Shown here: piece after piece, positions 14,970 to 23,145 of the stretch
Layout: every line of letters begins with the position of its first letter
Numbering within the stretch: the first letter of the stretch is position 1
Assembly: GCA_003435055.1 (NCBI GenBank)
Contig: QUMM01000039.1
Coordinates: 1 to 23,145 of the forward strand
From: Lachnospiraceae bacterium OF09-6
GTDB taxonomy: Bacteria > Bacillota > Clostridia > Lachnospirales > Lachnospiraceae
Length of the DNA stretch: 23,145 bases
Direction: 5' to 3'
The notes under the pieces: model-generated
The model's input: only the letters and a program-made list of their open reading frames with translations
Told to the model about the DNA's origin: nothing
Database searches by the model: none
Program-made: the position numbers and the translations under genes

Positions 14970-14998
14970 TTGCCATTTCCAGCCAGATGCGTTATGAT
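14970..14998 (+). promoter_or_regulatory. promoter of the giant surface protein gene
   Basis: TTGCCA (14970-14975), a 17-base spacer and TATGAT (14993-14998), each one mismatch from consensus. It is the best promoter between the exporter genes and the surface protein gene. It would produce a 5' leader of about 345 bases. I see no convincing promoter after the two hairpins that follow. Confidence 0.6.
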
Positions 14999-15043
14999 TT
15001 AGACAGATGTAGAATATGTGATACAGAGAACTGAATACAGAAG

Positions 15044-15133
15044 AAAAGCAAATTTGGAAAGCAGAGCTGGAAGCATGCGGAACCCATGCACAGGTAAGAG
15101 CGATGCCGTATAGTCGGCGGCCGGCTGCTTTTT
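15044..15133 (+). ncRNA. structured leader RNA, candidate riboswitch or attenuator (class not recognised)
   Basis: The stretch can fold as a three-way junction. The closing stem is AAAGCAG (15058-15064) with CTGCTTT (15125-15131), extended by CTGG/CCGG across a bulge. Arm 2 is GCATG/CATGC (15073-15089) and arm 3 is GCCG/CGGC (15105-15118). The 14-base joining segment ACAGGTAAGAGCGA is unpaired. The 3' arm runs into five T, like a terminator. A second upstream segment, AAAAGCA (15044-15050), can pair with the same 3' arm, giving two mutually exclusive folds. It lies between a promoter and a large secreted-protein gene. It lacks the cobalamin, both c-di-GMP, fluoride and TPP hallmarks I know. 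Confidence 0.45.
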
Positions 15134-15171
15134 GTATAAGGTAGAAAAATTCGCTTATCTAATATCTATCA

Positions 15172-15246
15172 GGTGACAAAAGTAATGTACCTCTTCTCGA
15201 GTGGAAAAATCCATCGAGGGGGGGTACTATTTTGTTGCCTTTTTTC
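15172..15246 (+). terminator. long terminator-like hairpin in the leader of the surface protein gene
   Basis: GGTGACAAAAGTAATGTACC (15172-15191) pairs imperfectly with the stretch ending TTTTGTTGCC (15230-15239). Inside is a strong stem CTCGA-TGGA / TCCA-TCGAG around a four-base AAAA loop with one bulged G (15196-15218). Six T follow. It lies about 100 bases before the start codon, so it would stop transcription unless melted or bypassed. Confidence 0.65.
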
Positions 15247-15349
15247 GTGCTTGGGAGAGGGGGAAAGCGAACGGAATCTGTCAGGAAAGGATCTGTGGCA
15301 CAGGGAAACTACATCATGAAGTAAAGCGAAAAAACAAGGGAGGAAGAAC

Positions 15350-18300
15350 ATGCGAAGGAAGAAAATGGCAAATAAGATCGTCAGTATCCTGATGGCAGGT
15401 TTGATGCTGGTATCTACGCCGATGAGCGCACTGGCCACTGATGTGGAAGCACAGAGTGTGACACAGCAGATCGAAGTGCAGACGGAAGCAGAAACAGATG
15501 CCATAGCAGAAGCGGACAGCAGTCTGACCGAAGATAGTACGGAAGCTGACATCGAAGACGAAGAGATCCTGGCAGAAGAGGAAGCATCTTCTGATGAAAC
15601 GATAGAACCATACAGTGAACCGGAAGAAGTGATTCTGGGTGATGAAGAGGAGACAGAATATCTGGATGGGGAAGATCTCATAGCCACTCAGGACGGCGAA
15701 GGTACGGATGGGGCTGTCACAGCAGAAAAGATCCATATCACAGATGATCTGTCCAATGAGGTGGTGGCAGAAGCTACTACACTGAAGCTACAGAACAGAC
15801 CAAAAGTGTCCGGACAGAATGTGGCACCGGAAACGGTGACCATTTATAAAGCATCCATAGAGAAGATGGCAGATAAATTTACCTTTTCAGTAGAAGGGAA
15901 AGATAATCTGTATCTGTCGAATATGAAATATGAAACAAATAAGTCATTAAGTTATAGTTTTAGTACAGATACCTTAATATATTGGTATCAGGTCAGTGAT
16001 GGAAGAGCAGCGGGACAGAAACAACTGACAGAATATTTTGGCGCAGATGTCCTGAACGATCTGAAGGATCCTGCCGATATCGTATACTATATGGAATTTT
16101 CTGAAAAATCAGGAGACATCTATACGGGTAATGGAACCGGATTGCTGCTGGAAATGACACATCAGTTCGGAGAAGAAGATGTACCTGGAAAACCAGATAT
16201 CAGTTCGGATGTTGTAGCATCCAGATCCAAGGTATATACACTGCCGGAGGCATCCAGTGATATTGTATGGGTAGAGCTCTCCAGTGCGAAGACAGATGCA
16301 GATGGCAATCCGATGGGAAAACTGACCTCGAATGGTATAAGAATACGGAGAACAGCTATGAGGGAGCAACACTTCTGAAAGAAGGTGAGTATGAAAAGCT
16401 TTCTACATCAGGAAAGAACTCTACATTGACCCGAAAAGCCACCAGCGTGATCGGAACGACCTATTACTTCTGTAAGATTACCAACACACTGAGCAATGGG
16501 AAGAGTGAATCGGTGTATTCTTCCATTGGTTCTGTCACAGTCAATGCGCCGGAAAGGGACAGTGTGGGAATCATCACGGGAGAAGAAGCGGTAGGTAAGG
16601 TCTATATACAGGCAGAGGACAGTGTGCCGGTACGTACAGATCTGAAAGACGGCAGTGGCAATCCGGTGGAAGACCCTGGGCCGCTGGGCGTACTGTTTAA
16701 CTATACAGCAGCCAGAAAAGGTATCTGGGTCTATCCTTCTGATACGATGACAACAGTCATTGCCAGGGCGTGCCTGCTGGCCAATGTGGAATTTGCCATT
16801 AACGGAAAACCGGGACAGGGTATGGGCTCATACTTCTATATGATCGGCAACCGGGAGGAGTTTGATCGTGGACAGTACAGTGGCTGGATGGGCAGCCTGA
16901 ACGGATGGTATACCAATACCGGATTTGATAATTATAAGATCGCAGATGGAACCCTGCAGCCGGGAGATTATATCCATTTGAAGTATACAACGGATCTTGG
17001 AACTGATATCGGTGCCGGATTTCAAGATGCAGATACCTCCACAAAATTAAAGTCACTGACCGTATTGCCAATTAAAAATGATACTGTAAATAAAGCACCG
17101 GATTTCCTGGAAGGTGAATTTGACCCGGAGGTACATGAGTATGATATTTCGTTCCACTGTCAGAACAGGAGATGGACTGGCCTGCAGATTACACCGGAAG
17201 CGGAAAATCAGCAGAACAAAGTCCGTGTATTTGTGGGCGACAAAGAATACCGTGGATTCTTCCGGATTCCGGTTACAGAAGAGATAACAGTCATCACAGT
17301 AAAGGTAGAGACACCGGGAGCAGAAGAGGCAGCAGAAGTATACACGATCAGGGTTCATCAGGGGCATCAGCTATTGAAAGATGGTTCGGTAACTTTGACA
17401 GAAATGGCCAGCGATGGGCATCAGAACACGCCGAGTGTCACATACAATGTAGATGGTTCGGATACTATGACCGGTACATTTGGACATCCAGCCATTCCAA
17501 GCAACACCTTTACTGCAACGCTTCAGGAAGAAACAGCGGATGAAGCATACCGTACCAGAGACCTGACAGTGACACTGAATAATCTTCCGGAAGGTACCAC
17601 GGCAGAACTGAAAAAGGGCACTAAGACCTGGACATTGGAAGAGGGAAGTGTCACCATTAAGGACGGAGCCATGTTCACAGGGATGCAGTATTACAGAATT
17701 TTGCTGACCACAGCAGAAGGCAGAAAAGAAATGTATTATCTGCAGCTGACGAAGAATGATGTCAGACCAGAAAAATACAGCTTTATTCCAATGTTTGGTA
17801 CAGCAAAGGCTACTTATACAGAGAAGTTCAACGGAGCAGAAGAAGGTACCTGGTTCCAGCTGGATGAAAAAGGACAGGAAACCGGGAAGACAGGATTTGA
17901 CAGTCAGGTGACGGATTACCGGATATATGTAGGCAGTGCAGTTGACGGCATCTCTTTTGACAGCAATAGTGGTGCGTTTGGCAATCTGTCTGGCAAGGCT
18001 GTAAGATGGATTGTCAATCTGACGTTAAATAACAGAGAGATCATAGATACCGGATCAGCAACTACCTGGAGCGCATTTTACATGCAACTGGATAAAGCAA
18101 AGAAACTGCCGCTCCCTTTGGCGGAAGGCGAGAATACCATAAGCCTGAAACTCAGCAAAAAAGACGCACCAAGAATTAACCATATCTACGCACTGCATAT
18201 CATAAAGAAAAATATGACAATTGCAGATCTGCAGGAAAAGATCATGGCACTGCCGGGGCTGGAGGATCTGTCCTACAGCAGAGACAAAGAAACTGTAGAC

Positions 18301-20994
18301 TACCTGAAGGTGTTATATGAGCGTCTGACAGAGGAAGAGAAAGCAGAAGTTTCACAGGAAGCAGCAGAAAAGCTGGAAGCCTCTGTAAAGCGCATTCAGG
18401 AACTGTATGACAATGGTATCCAGACAATCGAGGCACTGAAAACACTGATTGACAGTTATTCCGGCCAGGTAACGGAAGAAAATTATAAAGACTATGAAAA
18501 AGATGTTCTGGATTCAGACGAGCAATATCATGCTCTGATAGGCTGGATCTATGAAAAGTTCATGGCGGACTGTGAGACGCAGTATAATGCCATGAATAAA
18601 GCTCTGGAAATTGTCAAAAAAGGAAGAATCATATCCGGTGAGACCATGGGGGAACCAACGGATTATATTGATGATTTTATGGTATCGGCAAATGCCTTTA
18701 ACCTGACACTTGGGGCAGGGGAAGAAGCATATCCGGTCAACTTTAAGGATTATATTGCATCCAATACGCGGAATGGAGAAGCCTGCCTGCCGTATAACAC
18801 TCCGGGAAGACTGACGTTCAAGATCGAGGATAAGTCCATTTTCAAGATTACTTCTAAAGTGACAACCTATGAGGACAAGGGACTTGGCGGCGGTGGCAGC
18901 TATGAGAATGAGCTTTATTACATGGTGCCGCTGAAAGAGGGAACCACCACCTTTACTGTAACACTGACTGATGAGACCGGAAAATATTACGGACAGTCAC
19001 CGAAGATGGTCGTCCATGTCAACAGCGCAGAGGAAGCGTCCATTGAGAAACTGGAAAATAAACTGACGAATATCAATTCCCTGCCATATACCACCAAGTA
19101 TGACACCTGGTATTACTGGAAGGGAACCGAAGGGGCAGAATTCTCCTTCCATGTAAATGGAACGGATGCAAAGGTATCCGTGCTGGATTACAATGGTTCA
19201 GGGAAAACAGAATACCAGGTAAATGCCAATGGGGATGTGACCGTCATCTTAAAAGACGGATACAACCCGATTGAAGTCAGTGCCGTCTATGAAGGAAAGC
19301 AGGTAACACAGGTATACGGTCTGCGGGCCAAGGTGATCAGCTATATACTGAGCAATGAGACAAGACCTGGACAGCCGTTGAAGGCAGGGGATCAGGCCAC
19401 CCTGCAGATTACGGGACTGAGTACACCGGTTTATAAGATCCTCAGAATTTATAACCCAAGCGGAGTACAGTTCTGGTTTGACACGGATATGCCATATCAG
19501 TCAGAATTAATATCTGGAGGAACACAGTATGCCTCCGGTGCTATGACCTTCACCGTAAGCGGGGCAGGAACCTTTACACTGAGCAATGGACGAATCTACC
19601 AGAGATGGTGGGGTTCGCCACTGTATTCTGAGACCGCCCAGGGAAATGCCGGAGAGATTGCACCACAGTCTGAAAATTTTTTCTCACATATTCCGGATAT
19701 TACCTTTACGGCAGAGGAAAATCCAGACTACAGTGCTGATATGAAAGTAAATCCGGTCATCAGCAACGGGGATACGGTCAAACCGGGACAGATGGTTTCC
19801 ATAAGACTGGATGATATGGATCTGTCAGAGATTACGGATGAATATCCGATCGATACATCCAGTACCTTTACAAAACTGCAGAGTGCAAAGACCATCTTTT
19901 TAACAGATATTCCGGGGGTTTCCCGCATTACTTCGGCAGAATATGACCGAAATGCGTCCGGAGCCAATGGAGATCTGAGCATTATTAAGACCGTGCAGTT
20001 CCAGGTGCCGAAAGATACACCGGATGGCACCTACACCATCAAGGGCGGCTATGTACGTCTGATGCATGGGGATCCATCCTACGGAATCTATGGAGCCAAT
20101 ATGTTCCAGATGCAGATCAATGACCTGAAGCTGACGGTAAAACATGAACACAGCTACACCGACTGGACGGTAACGAAAGAAGCCACCTGTACCACAGACG
20201 GAGAGCGCCAGGCAAAATGCGACCGTTGCGATGCCGTACAGACAGAGGCCATTCCGGCAACTGGACACCAGTACGATGCTGGAACGATTACCAAAGAAGC
20301 CACCTGTACAGACAATGGTGTAAAGACCTATACCTGCCAGAAGTGCCAGGGAACCAGAACAGAGAGCATCCCGGCAGCAGGACACAGATTTGGCAGCTGG
20401 AGCAAGGTATCCGATGCCACTATATCCGCACCGGCAGTGCAGAGCCATACCTGCTCCGTATGTGGAACCACAGAGACACAGAATGTGGGCAGTGCAGCAC
20501 AGCCGACCATCAAGGTCAATGCCACCACCGTACCTCTGAAAGTAAAACAGAAGACCAGTGCATTCAAGGTAACTGGTCTGGCAAATGGTGACAGCGTACA
20601 GTCCTACAAGTCCAGCAACACCAAGATCTTCACCGTAACGAAGAGTGGTGTACTGAAAGCTGGAAAGAAGACTGGCAAGGCAACCCTGACCATTACCCTG
20701 GCCAGCGGCCTGCAGAAGAAAGTCACCGTCAAGGTACAAAAGAAGAAGGTAACCACCAGCAAGATCACCGGACTTCAGAAGAAGGTTACATTGAAGAAAG
20801 GCAAGAAGTTGACCCTGACTCCTTCCAGAACACCGATCACATCCAACCAGAAGTTTACCTACAAATCTTCCAATAAGAAGATTGCGACCGTAAGCAGCAA
20901 GGGCGTGATCACAGGCAAGAAGGCAGGAAAGACAAAGATCACCGTCAAATCCGGCAGCAAGAAATACACCGTGACAGTAACCGTAACAAAATAG
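15350..20994 (+). pseudogene. giant secreted multidomain surface protein with Ig-like, DUF4430-like, cadherin-like, CxxC-repeat and Big_2 domains; interrupted by one frameshift
   Basis: Ribosome site GGGAGGAAG. The frame opens with a signal peptide (MRRKKM..., cleavage after SALA, about residue 30), then an acidic Glu/Asp-rich linker (about 30-125). It ends at 16378 in a wrong-frame tail. A second frame carries on from about 16312 to 20994. Adding one base between 16328 and 16329 joins them as GKLT-[Y/F/S]-EWYKNTENS, a normal Ig-like strand, giving about 1881 residues. Later domains by nucleotide: Ig-like 16200-16560; transcobalamin-like DUF4430 (GWMGSLNGW, DLGTDIG) 16595-17040; cadherin-like beta-sandwiches 17041-17760; helical segment 18210-18640; beta-rich part to 20130; three CxxC repeats with HxY/GH motifs 20140-20490; two lysine-rich Big_2 domains 20505-20991. 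No LPXTG or C-terminal membrane anchor. Probably a surface adhesin or binding protein; ligand unknown. Confidence 0.85.
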
Positions 20995-21002
20995 GCAATT
21001 GA

Positions 21003-21053
21003 GGCCAATGGTGACGGTGTTTTGCGGTTTTATGACTGTCCCTTTTGGCAATT
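21003..21053 (+). repeat. short palindromic repeat, copy 2
   Basis: Begins GGCCAATGGTGACGGTG and ends CTGTCCCTTTTGGCAATT. The ends form an imperfect hairpin beginning GCCAA/TTGGC, with two mismatches and two wobble pairs over 14 positions. It begins eight bases after the surface protein stop codon. Same orientation as copies 1 and 3. Confidence 0.8.
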
Positions 21054-21063
21054 AAATTTTCAG

Positions 21064-21106
21064 AAAAGACTATAGGATTTCGGAAATGAGATCCTATGGT
21101 CTTTTT
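21064..21106 (+). terminator. intrinsic terminator of the surface protein gene
   Basis: AAAAGACTATAGGAT (21064-21078) pairs with ATCCTATGGTCTTTT (21091-21105), 15 pairs including one wobble, and continues into T. It lies between repeat copies 2 and 3. Confidence 0.9.
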
Positions 21107-21152
21107 GCCAATGGTGACGGTGATTTCCGGCTTTTTTTCTGTCCCCTTTGGA
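21107..21152 (+). repeat. short palindromic repeat, copy 3
   Basis: Begins GCCAATGGTGACGGTG, then TTTCCGGC, seven T and CTGTCCCCTTTGG. It shares GCCAATGGTGACGGTG with copy 2 without mismatch. Its ends pair with two mismatches. The remaining stretch to 21273 is A/T-rich and holds nothing else I can name. Confidence 0.8.
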
Positions 21153-21273
21153 AATGATATTGTTGAGTTTATGTTTTCATTTTAGGAAATTATTATTATA
21201 CAACCATAAAAGCAACATAAAACAATAAAGAAATAAACAACAAAAAGATGCAAATAAATATACAAAAAGATAC

Positions 21274-21302
21274 TTGATAAACGCACCAATATATGATAGT
21301 AT
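21274..21302 (+). promoter_or_regulatory. probable promoter of the Rpn family gene
   Basis: TTGATA (21274-21279), a 17-base spacer and an extended -10 TG-A-TAGTAT (21294-21302), in A/T-rich DNA. Transcription from here gives a leader of about 180 bases. It contains a perfect palindrome CAGTGCACTG (21332-21341) of unknown meaning. Confidence 0.5.
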
Positions 21303-21490
21303 AAGTTCACAAAAGCAGATATTATCATTCTCAGTGCACTGCACTGTCAGAGTCGCAACGTCATTTCAGAGATCTTATGCTTTTCGTTCTATTCAATGAA
21401 ACATTCAGAAAGAAGCAGGAGACAGCAAATGACAGGGATGGACTCAGATACTGTCAGGGCTTTCCTGCGCGCAAAGAAGAGGAGGAGCCT

Positions 21491-22399
21491 ATGGCAAAAA
21501 AGAAGAGAATGCAATACAAACCGAAGACAAAACGGGTAAAGGTAAAACGAGTGAGAGCCAATCGGAAGTACAAAGACACCGTATTTCGGATGCTGTTTTC
21601 AGATAAGGAGAATCTGCTTGCATTATACAATGCAGTATCAGGGAAATTATACACAGATCCGGAGCAGCTGCAGATTGTGACACTGGAGAATGCAGTCTAC
21701 ATGGGAATGAAGAACGATCTGGCGTTTATCATTGATACTAACCTATTTCTGTATGAACATCAATCTACCTATAGTGCAAATATGCCTTTACGGGATTTGT
21801 TCTATATCTCCAGTGAATATCAGAAGCTGGTAGATAAAAAGTCACTGTACTCGTCAAAGATTCAGAAGATTCCGGTACCGAAGTTTCTGGTCTTTTATAA
21901 CGGAACAGAAGCGATGGAGGATTGTAGGACAGAATATCTGTCAGCAGCCTTTGAGAATCTGACTGGAGAACCTGATCTGGAGTTAAAAGTGCTGACATTG
22001 AATATTAACAGGGGACATAACTTGGAATTGATGGAGCAATGTAGAGCATTGAAGGAATATGCACAGTACGTGGAAAGGGTAAGAAGCTATGTAGGGAAAA
22101 TGGGACTGGATGCAGCGGTGCACCGTGCAGTGGATGAATGCATACAGGAAGGAATCCTGGAAGAATTTCTGCGCCAGCGAAGAGCGGAGGTTGAAGCAGT
22201 GAGCATATTTGAATACGATAAAGAAGAGGAAGAGCGAAAGCTGCGTAAAGCAGAGTATGAAGCTGGACGAGAATCGGAACGTCAGGAGATACTAATTTTA
22301 ATGGATAAATTAATGGAATCAGATCGCATAGATGATATGAAACGGGCTATTGTGGATGAGGAATACAGGGCGCAACTAATAAAGCAACTGGATATCTAA
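21491..22399 (+). CDS. Rpn family recombination-promoting nuclease / putative PD-(D/E)XK transposase
   Basis: A 302-residue protein of the Rpn/PDDEXK transposase family (COG5464-like), common in many copies in Lachnospiraceae. The nuclease core has NDLAFIID and the EHQ motif in LYEHQSTYSANMPLRDLF (about 85-102), with Gln in the place of the usual Lys of PD-(D/E)XK. The C-terminal DECIQEGILEEFLRQRRAEV and the charged helical tail are also typical. Start chosen at 21491 because AGAGGAGGAG precedes it; the frame is open to an ATG at 21377 that lacks a ribosome site. The first ~25 residues are very basic (KKKR..KTKRVKVKRVR) and may bind nucleic acid. E. coli Rpn proteins increase RecA-independent recombination; the role here is unknown. 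Confidence 0.88.
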   Translation: MAKKKRMQYKPKTKRVKVKRVRANRKYKDTVFRMLFSDKENLLALYNAVSGKLYTDPEQLQIVTLENAVYMGMKNDLAFIIDTNLFLYEHQSTYSANMPLRDLFYISSEYQKLVDKKSLYSSKIQKIPVPKFLVFYNGTEAMEDCRTEYLSAAFENLTGEPDLELKVLTLNINRGHNLELMEQCRALKEYAQYVERVRSYVGKMGLDAAVHRAVDECIQEGILEEFLRQRRAEVEAVSIFEYDKEEEERKLRKAEYEAGRESERQEILILMDKLMESDRIDDMKRAIVDEEYRAQLIKQLDI

Positions 22400-22415
22400 A
22401 GCATTAAGATTACAC

Positions 22416-22465
22416 ATCTCTCATCTGGAGTTCTGAAATAAGAAATTCCGAGATGGGAGATTTTG
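22416..22465 (+). terminator. intrinsic terminator of the Rpn family gene
   Basis: ATCTCTCATCT (22416-22426) pairs with AGATGGGAGAT (22451-22461), with one mismatch or wobble, around an inner, weaker GAGTTCT/AGAAATTC stem. TTTT follows. Confidence 0.75.
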
Positions 22466-22484
22466 AAAAAAGTGAAAAAAGCTG

Positions 22485-22513
22485 TTGACAAATGCTGGAA
22501 CGGGTGATAATAT
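22485..22513 (+). promoter_or_regulatory. rRNA operon promoter P1
   Basis: TTGACA (22485-22490), 17-base spacer, TAATAT (22508-22513), with A-rich DNA upstream as in UP elements. The overlapping TATAAT at 22511 would need a 20-base spacer. Confidence 0.85.
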
Positions 22514-22516
22514 AAT

Positions 22517-22571
22517 GAAGCTGTCTGAGAGAGACAGTAAGAAACACAAAGCTTCAATCGAAAGATTGAAA
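22517..22571 (+). other. hairpins between rRNA promoters P1 and P2
   Basis: GAAGCT (22517-22522) can pair with AGCTTC (22550-22555); inside it, CTGTCT (22521-22526) can pair with AGACAG (22532-22537). The next stem, TTCAATC/GATTGAA (22553-22570), has a GAAA tetraloop. The stems overlap at their edges, so they compete. Only transcripts from P1 contain them. Confidence 0.5.
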
Positions 22572-22589
22572 AATAAATAAAAAAAGTTG

Positions 22590-22618
22590 TTGACAAACTT
22601 AAAAAGCAGTGCTATGAT
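22590..22618 (+). promoter_or_regulatory. rRNA operon promoter P2
   Basis: TTGACA (22590-22595), 17-base spacer, TATGAT (22613-22618), again preceded by an A-rich tract. P1 and P2 share the AAAAAAG-N-TGTTGACAAA context. Tandem promoters are usual for rRNA operons. Confidence 0.88.
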
Positions 22619-22654
22619 ATAAAAGTTGCTGCTGAGAACAAGAACAACAGCAAA

Positions 22655-22718
22655 GAACCTTGATAATTGAACAGTGAAACAACCTTGAAAGATTCTAAAA
22701 AAGTTTTAACATTCAAGG
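22655..22718 (+). promoter_or_regulatory. rRNA leader with boxA-like sequence and hairpin
   Basis: GAACCTTGATAATTGAACA (22655-22673) resembles the boxA-type antitermination sequences of Firmicute rRNA leaders. It is followed by the perfect stem CCTTGAA (22683-22689) / TTCAAGG (22712-22718). Antitermination and RNase III processing roles are inferred from position. Confidence 0.5.
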
Positions 22719-22789
22719 AACTGACCTTATAAAACAGTAAAAGGGATAGATTAGCTAGTATGTTGATTTTGATCCCGGAATCAAACATT

Positions 22790-23145
<356 letters not shown>

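Noticed and set aside
15044..15133. c-di-GMP-I (GEMM) or cobalamin riboswitch upstream of the surface protein gene
   Set aside because: The three-way junction and gene context suggested it, but the conserved ACGCAAAGCC and GAAA-loop docking elements of GEMM and the B12 box are missing.
16267..16311. Independent start for a second surface protein gene at 16267
   Set aside because: No ribosome site, no signal peptide, and the first ~15 codons duplicate the upstream domain in the wrong frame; a frameshifted single gene explains it better.
19900..21051. Open reading frame of 383 codons on the minus strand
   Set aside because: It lies antisense to the lysine- and threonine-rich C-terminus of the surface protein; its Cys/Gly/Leu-rich product has no family resemblance and it crosses the repeat and end of that gene.
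21377..21490. Longer form of the Rpn family protein from ATG 21377
   Set aside because: No ribosome site at 21377, whereas 21491 has AGGAGG at proper distance; the added residues show no family features.

Overview
The window runs from the last ~95 bases of one 23S rRNA gene to the first ~355 bases of a 16S rRNA gene, both on the + strand. It is therefore the ~22.7 kb between two rRNA operons in the same orientation. The 16S start, the family-level makeup of the proteins and the gene style point to a gut Firmicute of the Lachnospiraceae; I cannot fix the genus.

Layout. (1) 1-780: 23S end, a spacer with no 5S gene, then five tRNAs (Asn, Glu, Pro, Gly, Gln) and a terminator. (2) 798-3580: a coenzyme A operon, coaBC-panT-coaX, with a clear promoter and terminator. 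(3) 3602-5001: a MarR regulator overlapping a TauE/SafE exporter, with a promoter and a palindromic operator candidate. (4) 4922-6576: two-subunit iron-sulfur L-serine dehydratase. (5) 6667-7920, minus strand: peptidase T. (6) 7921-13635: a five-gene Opp/Dpp peptide ABC transporter, transcribed divergently from pepT through a spacer full of TGACA half-sites. (7) 13642-14907: a two-gene ThrE-type threonine/serine exporter. (8) 14908-21160: a long structured leader and a very large secreted multidomain surface protein, bracketed by three copies of a short palindromic repeat. (9) 21274-22465: an Rpn-family PD-(D/E)XK nuclease/transposase. (10) 22485-23145: tandem rRNA promoters, leader and 16S start.

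Taken together, regions 4-7 form a peptide and amino acid neighbourhood: peptides imported by the ABC system, tripeptides cut by PepT, serine deaminated to pyruvate by SdaAB/SdaAA, and excess serine/threonine exported by the ThrE pair. The CoA operon imports pantothenate (PanT), phosphorylates it (CoaX) and carries on to phosphopantetheine (CoaBC). These links are inferred from families and proximity.

Three places each lack one base against expectation: the tRNA-Gln acceptor stem, the start of the second peptide permease gene (the only good start codon is out of frame), and an Ig-like domain of the giant surface protein (two overlapping frames). They are either real lesions or sequence errors. 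The best candidate for something undescribed is the 345-base leader of the giant surface protein: a good promoter, a three-way-junction RNA with two mutually exclusive 5' partners for a terminator arm, and a second long terminator hairpin, all before the start codon and matching no riboswitch class I recognise.
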